From: Desmonostoc muscorum FACHB-395
Lineage (GTDB): Bacteria; Cyanobacteriota; Cyanobacteriia; Cyanobacteriales; Nostocaceae
Assembly (NCBI RefSeq): GCF_014698035.1
Contig: NZ_JACJSF010000067.1
Span: forward strand, 1-43,719
Direction of reading: 5' to 3'
Length of the DNA: 43,719 nucleotides
Notes under the pieces: generated by a model
What the model saw: only the letters and a program-made list of their open reading frames with translations
Told to the model about the DNA's origin: nothing
Databases searched by the model: none
Program-made: the position numbers and the translations under genes
Shown: positions 8,253-16,219 of the stretch, one piece after another
Numbering within the stretch: position 1 is the first letter of the stretch
Layout: each line of letters starts with the position of its first letter

Positions 8253-8297
8253 CATCTGATATTGATTTTTTGCTTATGCAAAAACAAATATCAGATG
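8253..8297. repeat. Long near-perfect hairpin
   Basis: The left arm 8253-8273 (CATCTGATATT, then TTTTTTGC) pairs with the right arm 8277-8297 (GCAAAAA, then AATATCAGATG). The loop is 3 to 4 nt and there is a small internal mismatch. The total stem is close to 19 bp. It could be a terminator, a small-RNA hairpin or a miniature element; nothing decides between these. Confidence 0.6.
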
Positions 8298-8394
8298 TAT
8301 AGACGAATCCCCAGAATTTTCTGATAAAATTATTTGATCTTGACCATCAATGCCATAAGCGAAAACCAAGCTAATAGGTATATGTTGCAAGAAA

Positions 8395-8524
8395 AAAATT
8401 TGGGTCTTGGGAACCAGGACTCCTGCCCTTGGAGGGAATGTCAGACTAACTAGAACTATGGAGTTCTGGAAGCTATTCCCGATGAATTGGGAAGCTCCGT
8501 CCGTCTTACGGCGGAGTAGTTCAC
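8395..8524 (+). mobile_element. Probable right end of an IS200/IS605-type (TnpB-bearing) element, relic
   Basis: The stretch ends in AATTGGGAAGCTCCGTCCG, a stem CTCCGTCCGT/ACGGCGGAG (8495-8516) and then TAGTTCAC. From memory, this arrangement (…GGGAAGC, a GC-rich hairpin, TAGTTCAC) marks the right ends of many cyanobacterial IS605/TnpB elements, the region that also yields the TnpB guide RNA. A second small stem, TTCCC/GGGAA, sits just upstream. No tnpA or tnpB frame remains in the window, so this would be a solo end. The left boundary is arbitrary. Confidence 0.4.
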
Positions 8525-8629
8525 CAGATAAATTTGCTTAACTAGTTTTCCTTCAGACATAACTTTGTGTCTACCCTCTTGCGCTAAAGTTGCATAAGAA
8601 TGTGCATCTAAAGCCAGGAGGAAAGAATT

Positions 8630-9637
8630 GTGAAAGCAGTCTTGATGACAGCAGCTGGCAGTCCTGAAGTTCTGCAAGTACAGGAAGTGCCAAACCCTGC
8701 GGCTCCCGTAGGGAATACTGAACTTTTAGTGCGTTTGGTGGCAGCTGGCATTAACCCCATTGACACTAAACTTCGTAGCCGAGGCACTTTCTACCCCGAT
8801 CGCACGCCGACAATTTTAGGATGTGATGGTGCTGGTGTAGTTGAGGCTGTGGGTGCTGGGGTTCAGCGTTTTCGCCCAGGCGATGAAGTATATTTTTGCT
8901 ACGGCGGCTTGGGCGCACACCAAGGCAATTATGCTGAATATACCGTTGTGGATGAGCGGTTTGTGGCACGTAAACCTGCCTCTATCTCCTTTGCCGAAGC
9001 AGCCGCAGCGCCTTTAGTATTAATCACTGCCTGGGAAGCTTTATACGAACGGGGACGATTGTCACCTGGGGAACGGGTTTTCATTCATGCGGGTGCTGGT
9101 GGTGTCGGTCATGTAGCAATTCAATTGGCGAAACTCAAAGGTGCTACTGTTTCTACCACAGTGGGATCTGAAGAAAAGGCTAATTTCGTCAAAGAACTTG
9201 GTGCAGACCATGTAATTTTTTACAAACAAACAGACTTTGTGCAAGCGGTATTAGATTGGACTGGCGGCGAAGGCGTAGACTTGGCTTTTGATACCGTAGG
9301 CGGCGAAACCTTTCACAAAACCTTCCCCGCAGTGCGAGTATATGGCGATATTGTGACGATTCTCGAACCAGATGCCAATACTGTTTGGAAAACTGCTAGA
9401 CTACGTAATCTACGCATTGGCTTAGAATTAATGCTGACACCAGCGTTGCTAGGATTGGAAGACAGCCTCCAGCACCATGCAGAAATTCTCGAACAATGTG
9501 CCACCTGGATCGATGAAGGTAAGTTAAAAATTCATGTTACTCACAAGTTTCCTTTAAAAGAAGCAGCTAAGGCACACCAACTAATTGAAAGCGGTTCTGT
9601 GACGGGTAAAATTGTTCTACTAATTAGCGACGAATGA
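8630..9637 (+). CDS. Zinc-independent quinone oxidoreductase-like protein (MDR superfamily)
   Basis: A 335-residue medium-chain dehydrogenase/reductase. The N-terminal GroES-like domain carries GCDGAGVVEAVGAGV (64-78) and PGDEVYF. The Rossmann domain has the NADPH loop AGAGGVGHVAIQLAKLKGA (154-172). Residues that bind catalytic or structural zinc in true alcohol dehydrogenases are absent, which points to the quinone-oxidoreductase/zeta-crystallin group: NADPH-dependent reduction of quinones or activated alkenes in the cytoplasm. The exact substrate is unknown. The start is GTG 8630 with a perfect AGGAGG at 8616-8621, 8 nt upstream. The next gene begins 9 bp after its stop, so the two may be co-transcribed. 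Confidence 0.9.
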   Translation: MKAVLMTAAGSPEVLQVQEVPNPAAPVGNTELLVRLVAAGINPIDTKLRSRGTFYPDRTPTILGCDGAGVVEAVGAGVQRFRPGDEVYFCYGGLGAHQGNYAEYTVVDERFVARKPASISFAEAAAAPLVLITAWEALYERGRLSPGERVFIHAGAGGVGHVAIQLAKLKGATVSTTVGSEEKANFVKELGADHVIFYKQTDFVQAVLDWTGGEGVDLAFDTVGGETFHKTFPAVRVYGDIVTILEPDANTVWKTARLRNLRIGLELMLTPALLGLEDSLQHHAEILEQCATWIDEGKLKIHVTHKFPLKEAAKAHQLIESGSVTGKIVLLISDE

Positions 9638-9646
9638 TCGAACAAT

Positions 9647-11869
9647 TTGCATAATTTATTTTTTAAACATAGATGCACCCAGAGGTTAAACGCAAAGATA
9701 ACCAGAAAGCTCTCTCTGCGTACCTCTGCGCTTTCCTTTGCGTTCCTTTGCGTTTTACTTCTCCTCCTCCCCCTACCTACTTCAGCAGCACAAACGCAAC
9801 CAGAACGCACACCCTTAACTCTAGAATTATTACAAGAACGTCTCCGCACACCCACACTCCGCGAAGGCAATTTGACCGTAGATTTGCAGAAGATGGTGAT
9901 TGATTTGCGCCCCGAAAACGCTAGCTTTCGTGATGCTTTTTACCAACTATTGCGAAAAGAGCTAGGTACAAAACCTCTGGGTTTAGACCTCAGCTATGCC
10001 CTGATTTTAGGAGATTTTGTGGGTAGCGATTTGGGTTTAAGAACCTCCTTGTACGCCCAAGCTATTGCTCCGATTTTCACAGCTACTGAAAAAGAAGAAC
10101 TAGCACGTTTGCGCTTTATTTGTCTAGAATCGCTAGCGAACTCCAAAGATTGTCGATCGCTTTTGGGAACAGAGCCAACCCCATCCAGTGAAATTGCCGT
10201 CTTTCGTGGTGTCTTGAAACTCGTGCAAACTCGCTTCAATGGCGAAATGAAGTTCTCTCATACATTCTTTCTTCAGTCTGTGGATGCCCAAGGTGCAACT
10301 TTTCTCCAATCCACGAATTGGGCTGAAACCCGGTTTGGTCGTCCCGTCAGCTTTAGTGGTACTAAATTTAAGCAACCAAGCAATTTTCAGGGCAGTATTT
10401 TTTTTGAAAAAGCTAATTTTAAACAAACTCAATTTCAAGAATTCGCTGATTTTCAGGGGAGTATATTTGAAAAGATTGCTAACTTCAACCAGGCAAGTTT
10501 TAAGCAATTGGCTAAATTCAGTAGTGTGAAATGGCAAGAAAATGCTGATTTTTCTGATGTCCGCTTTGCCAATCAAGCCCAGTTTACTAAAGCAAATTTT
10601 AATCAGTTTCTCTTTTTAACAGATGCGACTTTTGAGCAAGCTCTCATATTTCGAGAAGTGGAGTTTAATCAATCAGTTAATTTACAAGGTGCAAGTATTC
10701 TCAATCAAGCAGATTTTAGCGATGCCAGGTTTTCTCCAGAAGCTTGTCTAAGCGTACCTGGTTTAACTTTTAACTCTAACCAAGCAAAAATTTTAGGTAA
10801 TCCTGGTCAAATTGGGAAGATGTTCTGCATTCCTACATTGCAAGGTAATCAAAATATCTTGCGGAATTTGGGGCAAAATTTCCGTCAGCAACAACAAGTT
10901 GCTGATGCTAATGAACTGGAATACACAAAACAACAGCTGCGATTAGTAGAAATGAGCCGCCGTTTGACAGCTACAAATATTAATAGTGCAAGTGTTGCAA
11001 GTTTGATTAAACTGGGTTTTTCCGCAACTCAAGCCGCAGCGATCGCCCAGCGTCGTCTGATAAAATCCTTTCGCAACAGTAGTGAGTTATTGACTTTAGC
11101 AGACATTGGTTTAGAAAAATATACACAACTGAGCGATCGCTTAATTGTGGGCGAATCCCTGTCTATTGGTGGGTGGTTACTGCAAGCTTGGAGTTGGTTG
11201 GGATTGAGTGTACTGCTGTTGTTGAGTGGCTATGGGACAAATTTTTGGTTAGTGTTTGGCGTGGGAGGAGTTGCGATCGCCTATTTTGGCTTATTATTTT
11301 GGCTAGTGGATCGCTATCGCCGCCTGCATCCTGTACCAATTATTCCTACATCCTACGAAACCATTGCGATATTAATCAGTTTTAGCGTTTTAGAATTCTT
11401 GAGCTTACTAGCCATCTTTCGCAATGCTCAACAACCTTGGCTGACACTGGGGTGTCTCTTCATAATTCTTGTCCCCGTACCACTGGCATTATTGATCCGA
11501 CTTTACCAACAAGGCCGTTATCACGATTTAATGAACGTTTCTTACTTCACCGAGGATGGCACATTTCGCCAGTTACGATTGTTGATTGGGCGTTTACCAG
11601 TGATACCAAGGAATCAGACATTTCGTGAACGATATATGCCTCTACTGAGCGATCGCCGTTGGAACTGGCTCAACTACTATGATTTTAGTCTCAACAACTT
11701 AGTGAAATTAGGATTTAACGACATTCGCCTGCGAGACGAACACTTACCAGGCATTATCTCTGCACTAGCTTGGTATGAATGGAGTTTAGGTGTAATTTAC
11801 ATTACTCTTGTTTTGTGGACTCTTTCTCGTACAATTCCGGGATTGAATTTGCTAATTTATCTGAAGTAG
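9647..11869 (+). CDS. Exported pentapeptide-repeat / helix-hairpin-helix membrane protein
   Basis: A 740-residue protein with an uncommon domain order. A basic N-terminus is followed by a hydrophobic segment at about 27-48 (FAFLCVLLLLLPLPTSA; signal peptide or anchor). Residues about 200-365 are pentapeptide repeats of the F-centred kind (NFKQTQFQEF, ADFQGSIFEK, ANFNQASFKQ, ADFSDVRFAN). Residues 444-500 resemble a ComEA-type helix-hairpin-helix (NINSASVASLIKLGFSATQA...LLTLADIG). Four hydrophobic segments follow at about 517-535, 535-554, 571-591 and 598-619, with one more near 715-735. The only start is TTG 9647, since an in-frame stop lies just upstream. Function is unknown. The signal-peptide codons lie in an intergenic-type repeat (CTCTGCG/TTTGCG units, about 9711-9757). 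Confidence 0.75.
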   Translation: MHNLFFKHRCTQRLNAKITRKLSLRTSALSFAFLCVLLLLLPLPTSAAQTQPERTPLTLELLQERLRTPTLREGNLTVDLQKMVIDLRPENASFRDAFYQLLRKELGTKPLGLDLSYALILGDFVGSDLGLRTSLYAQAIAPIFTATEKEELARLRFICLESLANSKDCRSLLGTEPTPSSEIAVFRGVLKLVQTRFNGEMKFSHTFFLQSVDAQGATFLQSTNWAETRFGRPVSFSGTKFKQPSNFQGSIFFEKANFKQTQFQEFADFQGSIFEKIANFNQASFKQLAKFSSVKWQENADFSDVRFANQAQFTKANFNQFLFLTDATFEQALIFREVEFNQSVNLQGASILNQADFSDARFSPEACLSVPGLTFNSNQAKILGNPGQIGKMFCIPTLQGNQNILRNLGQNFRQQQQVADANELEYTKQQLRLVEMSRRLTATNINSASVASLIKLGFSATQAAAIAQRRLIKSFRNSSELLTLADIGLEKYTQLSDRLIVGESLSIGGWLLQAWSWLGLSVLLLLSGYGTNFWLVFGVGGVAIAYFGLLFWLVDRYRRLHPVPIIPTSYETIAILISFSVLEFLSLLAIFRNAQQPWLTLGCLFIILVPVPLALLIRLYQQGRYHDLMNVSYFTEDGTFRQLRLLIGRLPVIPRNQTFRERYMPLLSDRRWNWLNYYDFSLNNLVKLGFNDIRLRDEHLPGIISALAWYEWSLGVIYITLVLWTLSRTIPGLNLLIYLK

Positions 11870-11970
11870 CTTACCACGCGATTAGCGGTAATGAATTTAT
11901 TAAGCGGGACACTTCTTAACTCATCAAAAATATGGGTCTGAAACCCCGTACTTCACGCAATGTTTTAAAG

Positions 11971-12099
11971 TAATGAGTAAGGAGTAATGAGTAATGAGTG
12001 GATAAAAACTGGGTATTTACTCATTACTTATTACTTATTACTCATTACTTATTACTCATTACTTATTACTCATTACTTATTACTTATTACTCATTACTC
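11971..12099. repeat. ATTACTC/ATTACTT heptamer array with facing inverted copies
   Basis: About twelve tandem ATTACTY units fill 12017-12099. The opposite-strand version (TAATGAGTAAGGAGTAATGA and following) lies at 11971-11999, so the whole can fold into a long AT-rich hairpin. This is a short tandemly repeated repetitive sequence typical of heterocystous cyanobacteria. It sits between the convergent genes ending at 11869 and 12116. Confidence 0.85.
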
Positions 12100-12115
12100 C
12101 AAAATCACCGTGCGT

Positions 12116-13252
12116 TCACGCCGGGGAGTATGTCAACACTGATGCTAGTCTTGGCAAGCGGAACCAAAATCTAGAACCACCTTCAAGACGAGGTAAATAA
12201 CCAATCATACCTCCCCAGCGTTCAAGTGTGATTCTACAAAAATAAAGACCTAAACCAACTCTCCCTGATTTACCTTTGCCTTGAGAGAACTTTTGAAATA
12301 AATTCTTTTCCATTTCTGGCGGTACACCCAAACCACAATCATCTATAGTAACTAAAACATATTGCCCATCCAGTTGTAGACCAATAGTCACAATAGAATC
12401 TGGTTTACTATATCTATAAGCATTTTCTACTAGATTAGAAATCACTCTATCTAAACGAGATTTATCTGCCATAACTTTCCAGTCTGCTGTCATATCAATA
12501 TTGGTAGCAAGCTGTAATTGTATATTATTAAGGGCAAAGTTCAGTTTTGAAAATTCAATTACCTCTTGTATAGAACTTAAGATATTAGGTGCTTCTTCAA
12601 TATCGATATGAGAATTTTCTGTTAATGCTGCTTCAGTAGAAAAAGCGTCTAAAATATCTTTAATCAGCATCTCTTGTTTGAGACATTGCTTTATACCAGT
12701 TTCTAAATATTCTTTTCCTTTAGGCGTTAGGTTTTCAAATTCTAGTAGTGCAAAACAGCAGTTTATAGCGCTCAATTCCACTGCTATATCATGGACAAGA
12801 CAATGAACTAGAACATCTTTTTTTTGATTATCTTTAAGTAATTGCTGATAAATCAATTTATATTCTCTAGCTTTTTGGAGAATATACTGCTGTTCTTGAT
12901 AAGAGTCTTCCAACGCCTCAATCAATAAAAATTTCTTATTATCCACCCAAATGGCATAAGCTTTAAATTGATATTCTTGTCCAGTTGCATCTATTTCAGT
13001 CCATAAACCTGAACTGAGTTTTTTAGTATTATTGTTAGTCCAAAATTTTTCGGCATCAACTAAAAAATTATTTAAAAAAGAAAACTCTTCATGTGGTATT
13101 GATATATTCATTCCTGATGCTAAATTTTTACAAGAAAATTGATTTAACCAATCAGGTATATTACCAATAATTTTAAATAAACCTGCATCAATTTTCTCTA
13201 ACACCAGAATGTTCAAAGCCGTGAGTATATCATTCGCGATCGATGTATTCAT
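12116..13252 (-). CDS. Soluble PAS-like sensor histidine kinase
   Basis: A 378-residue kinase without membrane segments. Residues 1-115 form a PAS-like sensory part. A helical linker (118-150) leads to a divergent phosphoacceptor box HDIAVELSAI with H154. The ATPase domain has the N-box NLVENAYRYS (N277), G1 DDCGLGVP (D305) and G2 GRVGLGLYFC, all intact. It should autophosphorylate and pass the phosphate to an unlinked response regulator. It is the last gene of the five-gene minus-strand set, 39 bp after the stand-alone PAS-like protein. Its N-terminal part resembles that protein, including the shared tail pattern QKAREYKLIYQQL versus QKANDFRLLYEKL. Confidence 0.85.
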   Translation of the reverse strand: MNTSIANDILTALNILVLEKIDAGLFKIIGNIPDWLNQFSCKNLASGMNISIPHEEFSFLNNFLVDAEKFWTNNNTKKLSSGLWTEIDATGQEYQFKAYAIWVDNKKFLLIEALEDSYQEQQYILQKAREYKLIYQQLLKDNQKKDVLVHCLVHDIAVELSAINCCFALLEFENLTPKGKEYLETGIKQCLKQEMLIKDILDAFSTEAALTENSHIDIEEAPNILSSIQEVIEFSKLNFALNNIQLQLATNIDMTADWKVMADKSRLDRVISNLVENAYRYSKPDSIVTIGLQLDGQYVLVTIDDCGLGVPPEMEKNLFQKFSQGKGKSGRVGLGLYFCRITLERWGGMIGYLPRLEGGSRFWFRLPRLASVLTYSPA

Positions 13253-13291
13253 GAGTTAAACCTGATACAATCAATTAATTTTGACTTTAGG

Positions 13292-13693
13292 TTAGTAATT
13301 TAACTTTTTATTTAATTTTTCGTATAATAATCTGAAATCATTTGCTTTTTGCTGAATAGGAAAGAGGTAATCTCTATCACAGCTACTATCTAACAGCAAT
13401 ACCCAATCTGCTTCTTTCGTCGGTAATATATGAACATCTACACAACTGCCATACTCTGTTTGGATGAATGGTAAAAATATGGAAGTATCATCTAATGGTA
13501 GTAACCCTTCTAGAAAAATAACTTGCTCTTTTGCATTTGTGCCTTTATGGAGGTTAGTAATTCCATAAGCTGCCAATTTACCACCCCAAGTCAAGAGGCT
13601 ACCATCTTTATTAACCAACAGATAGCCAAGAGAAGACTCTGATGTTAGCAAATTTAGAATATAGGCAATTACAAAAACAGGGACATCCAACAT
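13292..13693 (-). CDS. Stand-alone PAS-like signalling protein
   Basis: A 133-residue protein with no recognised family name. LGYLLVNKDGSLLTWGGKL (about 21-40) has the look of a PAS core (xxLLVNxDGxLLxWGG). It continues with a strand-rich part ending in ADWVLLLDSS and a helical tail QKANDFRLLYEKLNKK. Length and layout match the N-terminal 130 residues of the histidine kinase encoded next to it, suggesting an old duplication. Its ATG directly follows the GTPase stop (TAA then ATG), so translation is probably coupled. It may sense a ligand or connect the GTPase to the kinase; this is inference. A roadblock-type fold was considered because of the GTPase, but the PAS reading fits better. Confidence 0.65.
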   Translation of the reverse strand: MLDVPVFVIAYILNLLTSESSLGYLLVNKDGSLLTWGGKLAAYGITNLHKGTNAKEQVIFLEGLLPLDDTSIFLPFIQTEYGSCVDVHILPTKEADWVLLLDSSCDRDYLFPIQQKANDFRLLYEKLNKKLNY

Positions 13694-14194
13694 TTAGCAA
13701 TCCAATATTTTTTTAGCGAGAGTTTGAAAAGCTTCTTCTACACCAATACCATGTTTGGCACTTGTTTTAATCACAGTCCAACCCTTTTGTATAACATCAT
13801 CTATCTCAGCAGATTCAATTTCCCATTCATCCGTTATATCCAACTTGTTTATGACTAAAATAAATGGAACTTGACCAATGGCATCTTCTATTTTTATTTG
13901 TAAGTCAAAAGCTTTTTGTAAAGTATTATACCTAGTACCATCTACAACTAATAAATAACCAGCAGAACCTCGCAAATAAGACATTTGTAATTCTTGAAAC
14001 TCATCTTCTCCATAGATATCCCAAAGGATAAGGTTGATTTTTTTATCTTGAATCTCTATAGCTTTTTTATCAATTTTTACACCCACAGTAGTATGATATT
14101 TTTCAGAAAAAATACTGTGGACAAACATTGCTACTAAACTAGTTTTACCTGTAGCAAATGCACCTATCATACAAATTTTCTTCTGGATAACCAT
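13694..14194 (-). CDS. Rab/Ras-like small GTPase
   Basis: A 166-residue single-domain GTPase. G1 P-loop GAFATGKTS (11-19), G2 region YHTTVGVK (33-40, T36), G3 WDIYGEDEF with D59 and G62, G4 NKLD (116-119), G5 TSAK (144-147). The residue after DxxG is Glu (E63) instead of the catalytic Gln of Ras, so intrinsic hydrolysis may be slow or rely on a partner. No lipid-attachment motif is obvious, although the chain ends in Cys (ILDC). It is the third gene of the module: 14 bp after the OmpA-like gene and directly abutting the PAS-like gene. It is probably a cytoplasmic switch acting with the cytoplasmic half of the OmpA-like protein. Confidence 0.9.
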   Translation of the reverse strand: MVIQKKICMIGAFATGKTSLVAMFVHSIFSEKYHTTVGVKIDKKAIEIQDKKINLILWDIYGEDEFQELQMSYLRGSAGYLLVVDGTRYNTLQKAFDLQIKIEDAIGQVPFILVINKLDITDEWEIESAEIDDVIQKGWTVIKTSAKHGIGVEEAFQTLAKKILDC

Positions 14195-14208
14195 AAATTG
14201 ATCTAATT

Positions 14209-15993
14209 TTATTTAGAGGTATTATTTATTAATACTTTGAAAGATACTCTCCGATTAAATTCTTTAGATTCTGGCGTTAATTCTGGCTGCGAAGTTAGGC
14301 TAGAACTTACAGTTAGTGCTTGAAATTGGTTTATCTTGATTCCTTGGGATTTTAAATAAGATAGAATTTTATTAGCGCGAGCTTGACTGAGCGGTCTATT
14401 TCTTCGTTCTGTTCCAGCACTATTAGTATGTCCAATTATTTGAATCTGCACATTTTTACCTAAATACTGGGCAATATCCAAACATTTGCGGATTGATAAA
14501 AACAAATTAGGCAATTTGTCAATTTCACCAGGCATTAACTCAGTTGTTCCTTCTGTAAAAAAAAGTATTTCTTTTTCTATCTTGATTTTAGATAACTCTA
14601 ACTCGCTAAGTTCTATTTCTACGAGTTTTTGGTCTTGAAATTGGGTGATACCAGGAATAAATGTCCATAATTTCCGTGCTTCTAAAATCCATTTACGGGG
14701 TGCATAACCAGTTACATTAAGAATACCGTTGTTATCAACCCTTAATGATACAGTCTGGGGAGGATGCAACAATTTCTCAACTCTTTTAGCAGTAAATTGT
14801 GGCTCCAAAGATAGATAAGGTTGCCACTGGCTAATTACTATTTTGGGATTAAGATTTGTTTGTTGGATTAGTGTATTGGGATCTGCTGCTAAAGGATCGC
14901 GCATTCCCGAAATAAAATATTTGCCAAAAGCTTGCTTGGTGTTAATTACAACAATTCCTGGCAGAGAGTTGAGTTTTTGGAGATATGCTTGCCAACGAAG
15001 TTGTTCTCTTATCGCAAAAAAGCCCCAAATCCCACAAGCGATCGCGATCGCGCCCAAGAAAGCCCAGCCATAGGTATAATTTTTTTTAGCCGCAGATTTA
15101 TACTGAACTACCAGACAAGCTTCTAAATAAGGCAGGCTGGCCTGAAATACTTCTGTTTCCCCTGTAAAATTTTGAATTTCTCTACCTAGCTTCAGGTGAA
15201 TTTTTTCTATCGCTTCTTGCAAAACTAACCTTAATTCTTGAGGAGGATTCCCTCGAATCATCGCTGCTACTAGAGCTTGCGGCCCCTCTTCAATCCAAAT
15301 TATGACTTCTCCAAAGCGTAAACTTTTTAACCCATCTACTTTTTGTACCTTAAAGGAATCTTTGACAAAATCCTGGATAGCTGTCAACATCGCAGCTACT
15401 AAATCTGGATCTTGAACTGTTATCTGCGTTGTTACTAAATGTTGCAGCAATAACCCTGATTTTTTATGAATCAAAAAGATTTGTTCAACTCGATAAACTA
15501 GCGTCCGTAACAGCACAATTTCTGCAAATGATTTTCCTGTGCGTTGTGCTTCTAGCCTCCATTTAAAGCTCTGTGGAGACAAGCTATGTTCCAGAGTTTG
15601 ATTCATCGATTGCATCATTTCCTCAAGAGCCGTGGAAATCGCCTTGCGAGTAGCTGGCCCAATAACTGGAAATAATGCATCTGAAAGCACATTGTGGTCT
15701 TGTTTAACAGAAACTTCAATGGCATTTTCCACAGTTGATACCATTACTTCCCCAAGTTGTTTATCTTGCTTTGAGCGCAAGATAACAGCTTCTGGAAGCA
15801 TCTTGCTAATATCTTCTGGTAGAATTTGAGGGTTTTCTAATCGCTCATAAAGTGTTTTAAGTTTAGTCGGCTCAATATCCAGAAGCAAACTACGGAGTAT
15901 AGTTAGTTCATCATTAAGTTCGAAGGTTTGGTTGTTGCTGTCCAAACCTTCAGAGGATGCTTTCGGTATTGGATTTTTTGAATAGTCATTCAT
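14209..15993 (-). CDS. OmpA-domain inner-membrane protein with large cytoplasmic roadblock-like region
   Basis: A 594-residue protein from the ATG at 15993; a GTG at 16014 would add seven residues, but GGGG lies 9 nt before the ATG. Residues about 1-300 are hydrophilic. Their stretch about 160-268 (LVYRVEQIFLIHKKSGLLLQ, DLVAAMLTAIQDFVKDSF, LRFGEVIIWIEEG, ALVAAMIRG) resembles longin/roadblock-like domains known as partners of small GTPases. One transmembrane helix spans 306-327. Beyond it lies a BON-like strand-helix unit (about 414-440) and a C-terminal OmpA/MotB domain (473-589; IIGHTNSAGTERRNRPLSQARA, EFNRRVSFKV) that should bind peptidoglycan. The topology is N-inside, C-periplasmic. The neighbouring GTPase is a likely partner. 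Confidence 0.8.
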   Translation of the reverse strand: MNDYSKNPIPKASSEGLDSNNQTFELNDELTILRSLLLDIEPTKLKTLYERLENPQILPEDISKMLPEAVILRSKQDKQLGEVMVSTVENAIEVSVKQDHNVLSDALFPVIGPATRKAISTALEEMMQSMNQTLEHSLSPQSFKWRLEAQRTGKSFAEIVLLRTLVYRVEQIFLIHKKSGLLLQHLVTTQITVQDPDLVAAMLTAIQDFVKDSFKVQKVDGLKSLRFGEVIIWIEEGPQALVAAMIRGNPPQELRLVLQEAIEKIHLKLGREIQNFTGETEVFQASLPYLEACLVVQYKSAAKKNYTYGWAFLGAIAIACGIWGFFAIREQLRWQAYLQKLNSLPGIVVINTKQAFGKYFISGMRDPLAADPNTLIQQTNLNPKIVISQWQPYLSLEPQFTAKRVEKLLHPPQTVSLRVDNNGILNVTGYAPRKWILEARKLWTFIPGITQFQDQKLVEIELSELELSKIKIEKEILFFTEGTTELMPGEIDKLPNLFLSIRKCLDIAQYLGKNVQIQIIGHTNSAGTERRNRPLSQARANKILSYLKSQGIKINQFQALTVSSSLTSQPELTPESKEFNRRVSFKVLINNTSK

Positions 15994-16219
15994 TACCAAA
16001 ATTCCCCAATTCACAATTTATCATCAAGTAGCATTCTGTTATAAACAGAAGAGATGTACCGATAGGTAAAAATCTTTTAACCTTAGAGTAGAGGATATTT
16101 TGAAAGTATTCTTGTCTTAAAACTTTTAAATTCTTTTAAGTTCCCCTTTCTCATAGGGGTAAGGAGAATATAAAAGTGCCAAAATTCATAGTGAAAAAAT
16201 TTTCAAACAACTCCTTAGC

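Larger units (their letters stand above)
7712..8629. other. 0.9-kb intergenic region with several hairpins
   Basis: No protein gene is supported. It holds the upstream region of the beta-helix gene, the hairpin repeats at 8176-8229 and 8253-8297, a probable IS605-type end at 8395-8524, and the ribosome-binding site (AGGAGG, 8616-8621) of the gene at 8630. Short open frames here lack ribosome-binding sites and family resemblance. Confidence 0.6.

Noticed and set aside
10133..10576. 147-codon minus-strand frame in the pentapeptide gene
   Set aside because: The regular repeat on the coding strand keeps the antisense frame open; no start signal.
11971..12099. Possible CRISPR or origin-type iterons
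   Set aside because: The units are simple ATTACTY heptamers with facing inverted copies, an ordinary cyanobacterial tandem repeat; no replication gene is near.
13292..13693. Roadblock/MglB-type GTPase-activating protein
   Set aside because: The GTPase neighbour suggests it, but the sequence matches the PAS-like N-terminus of the adjacent kinase better.
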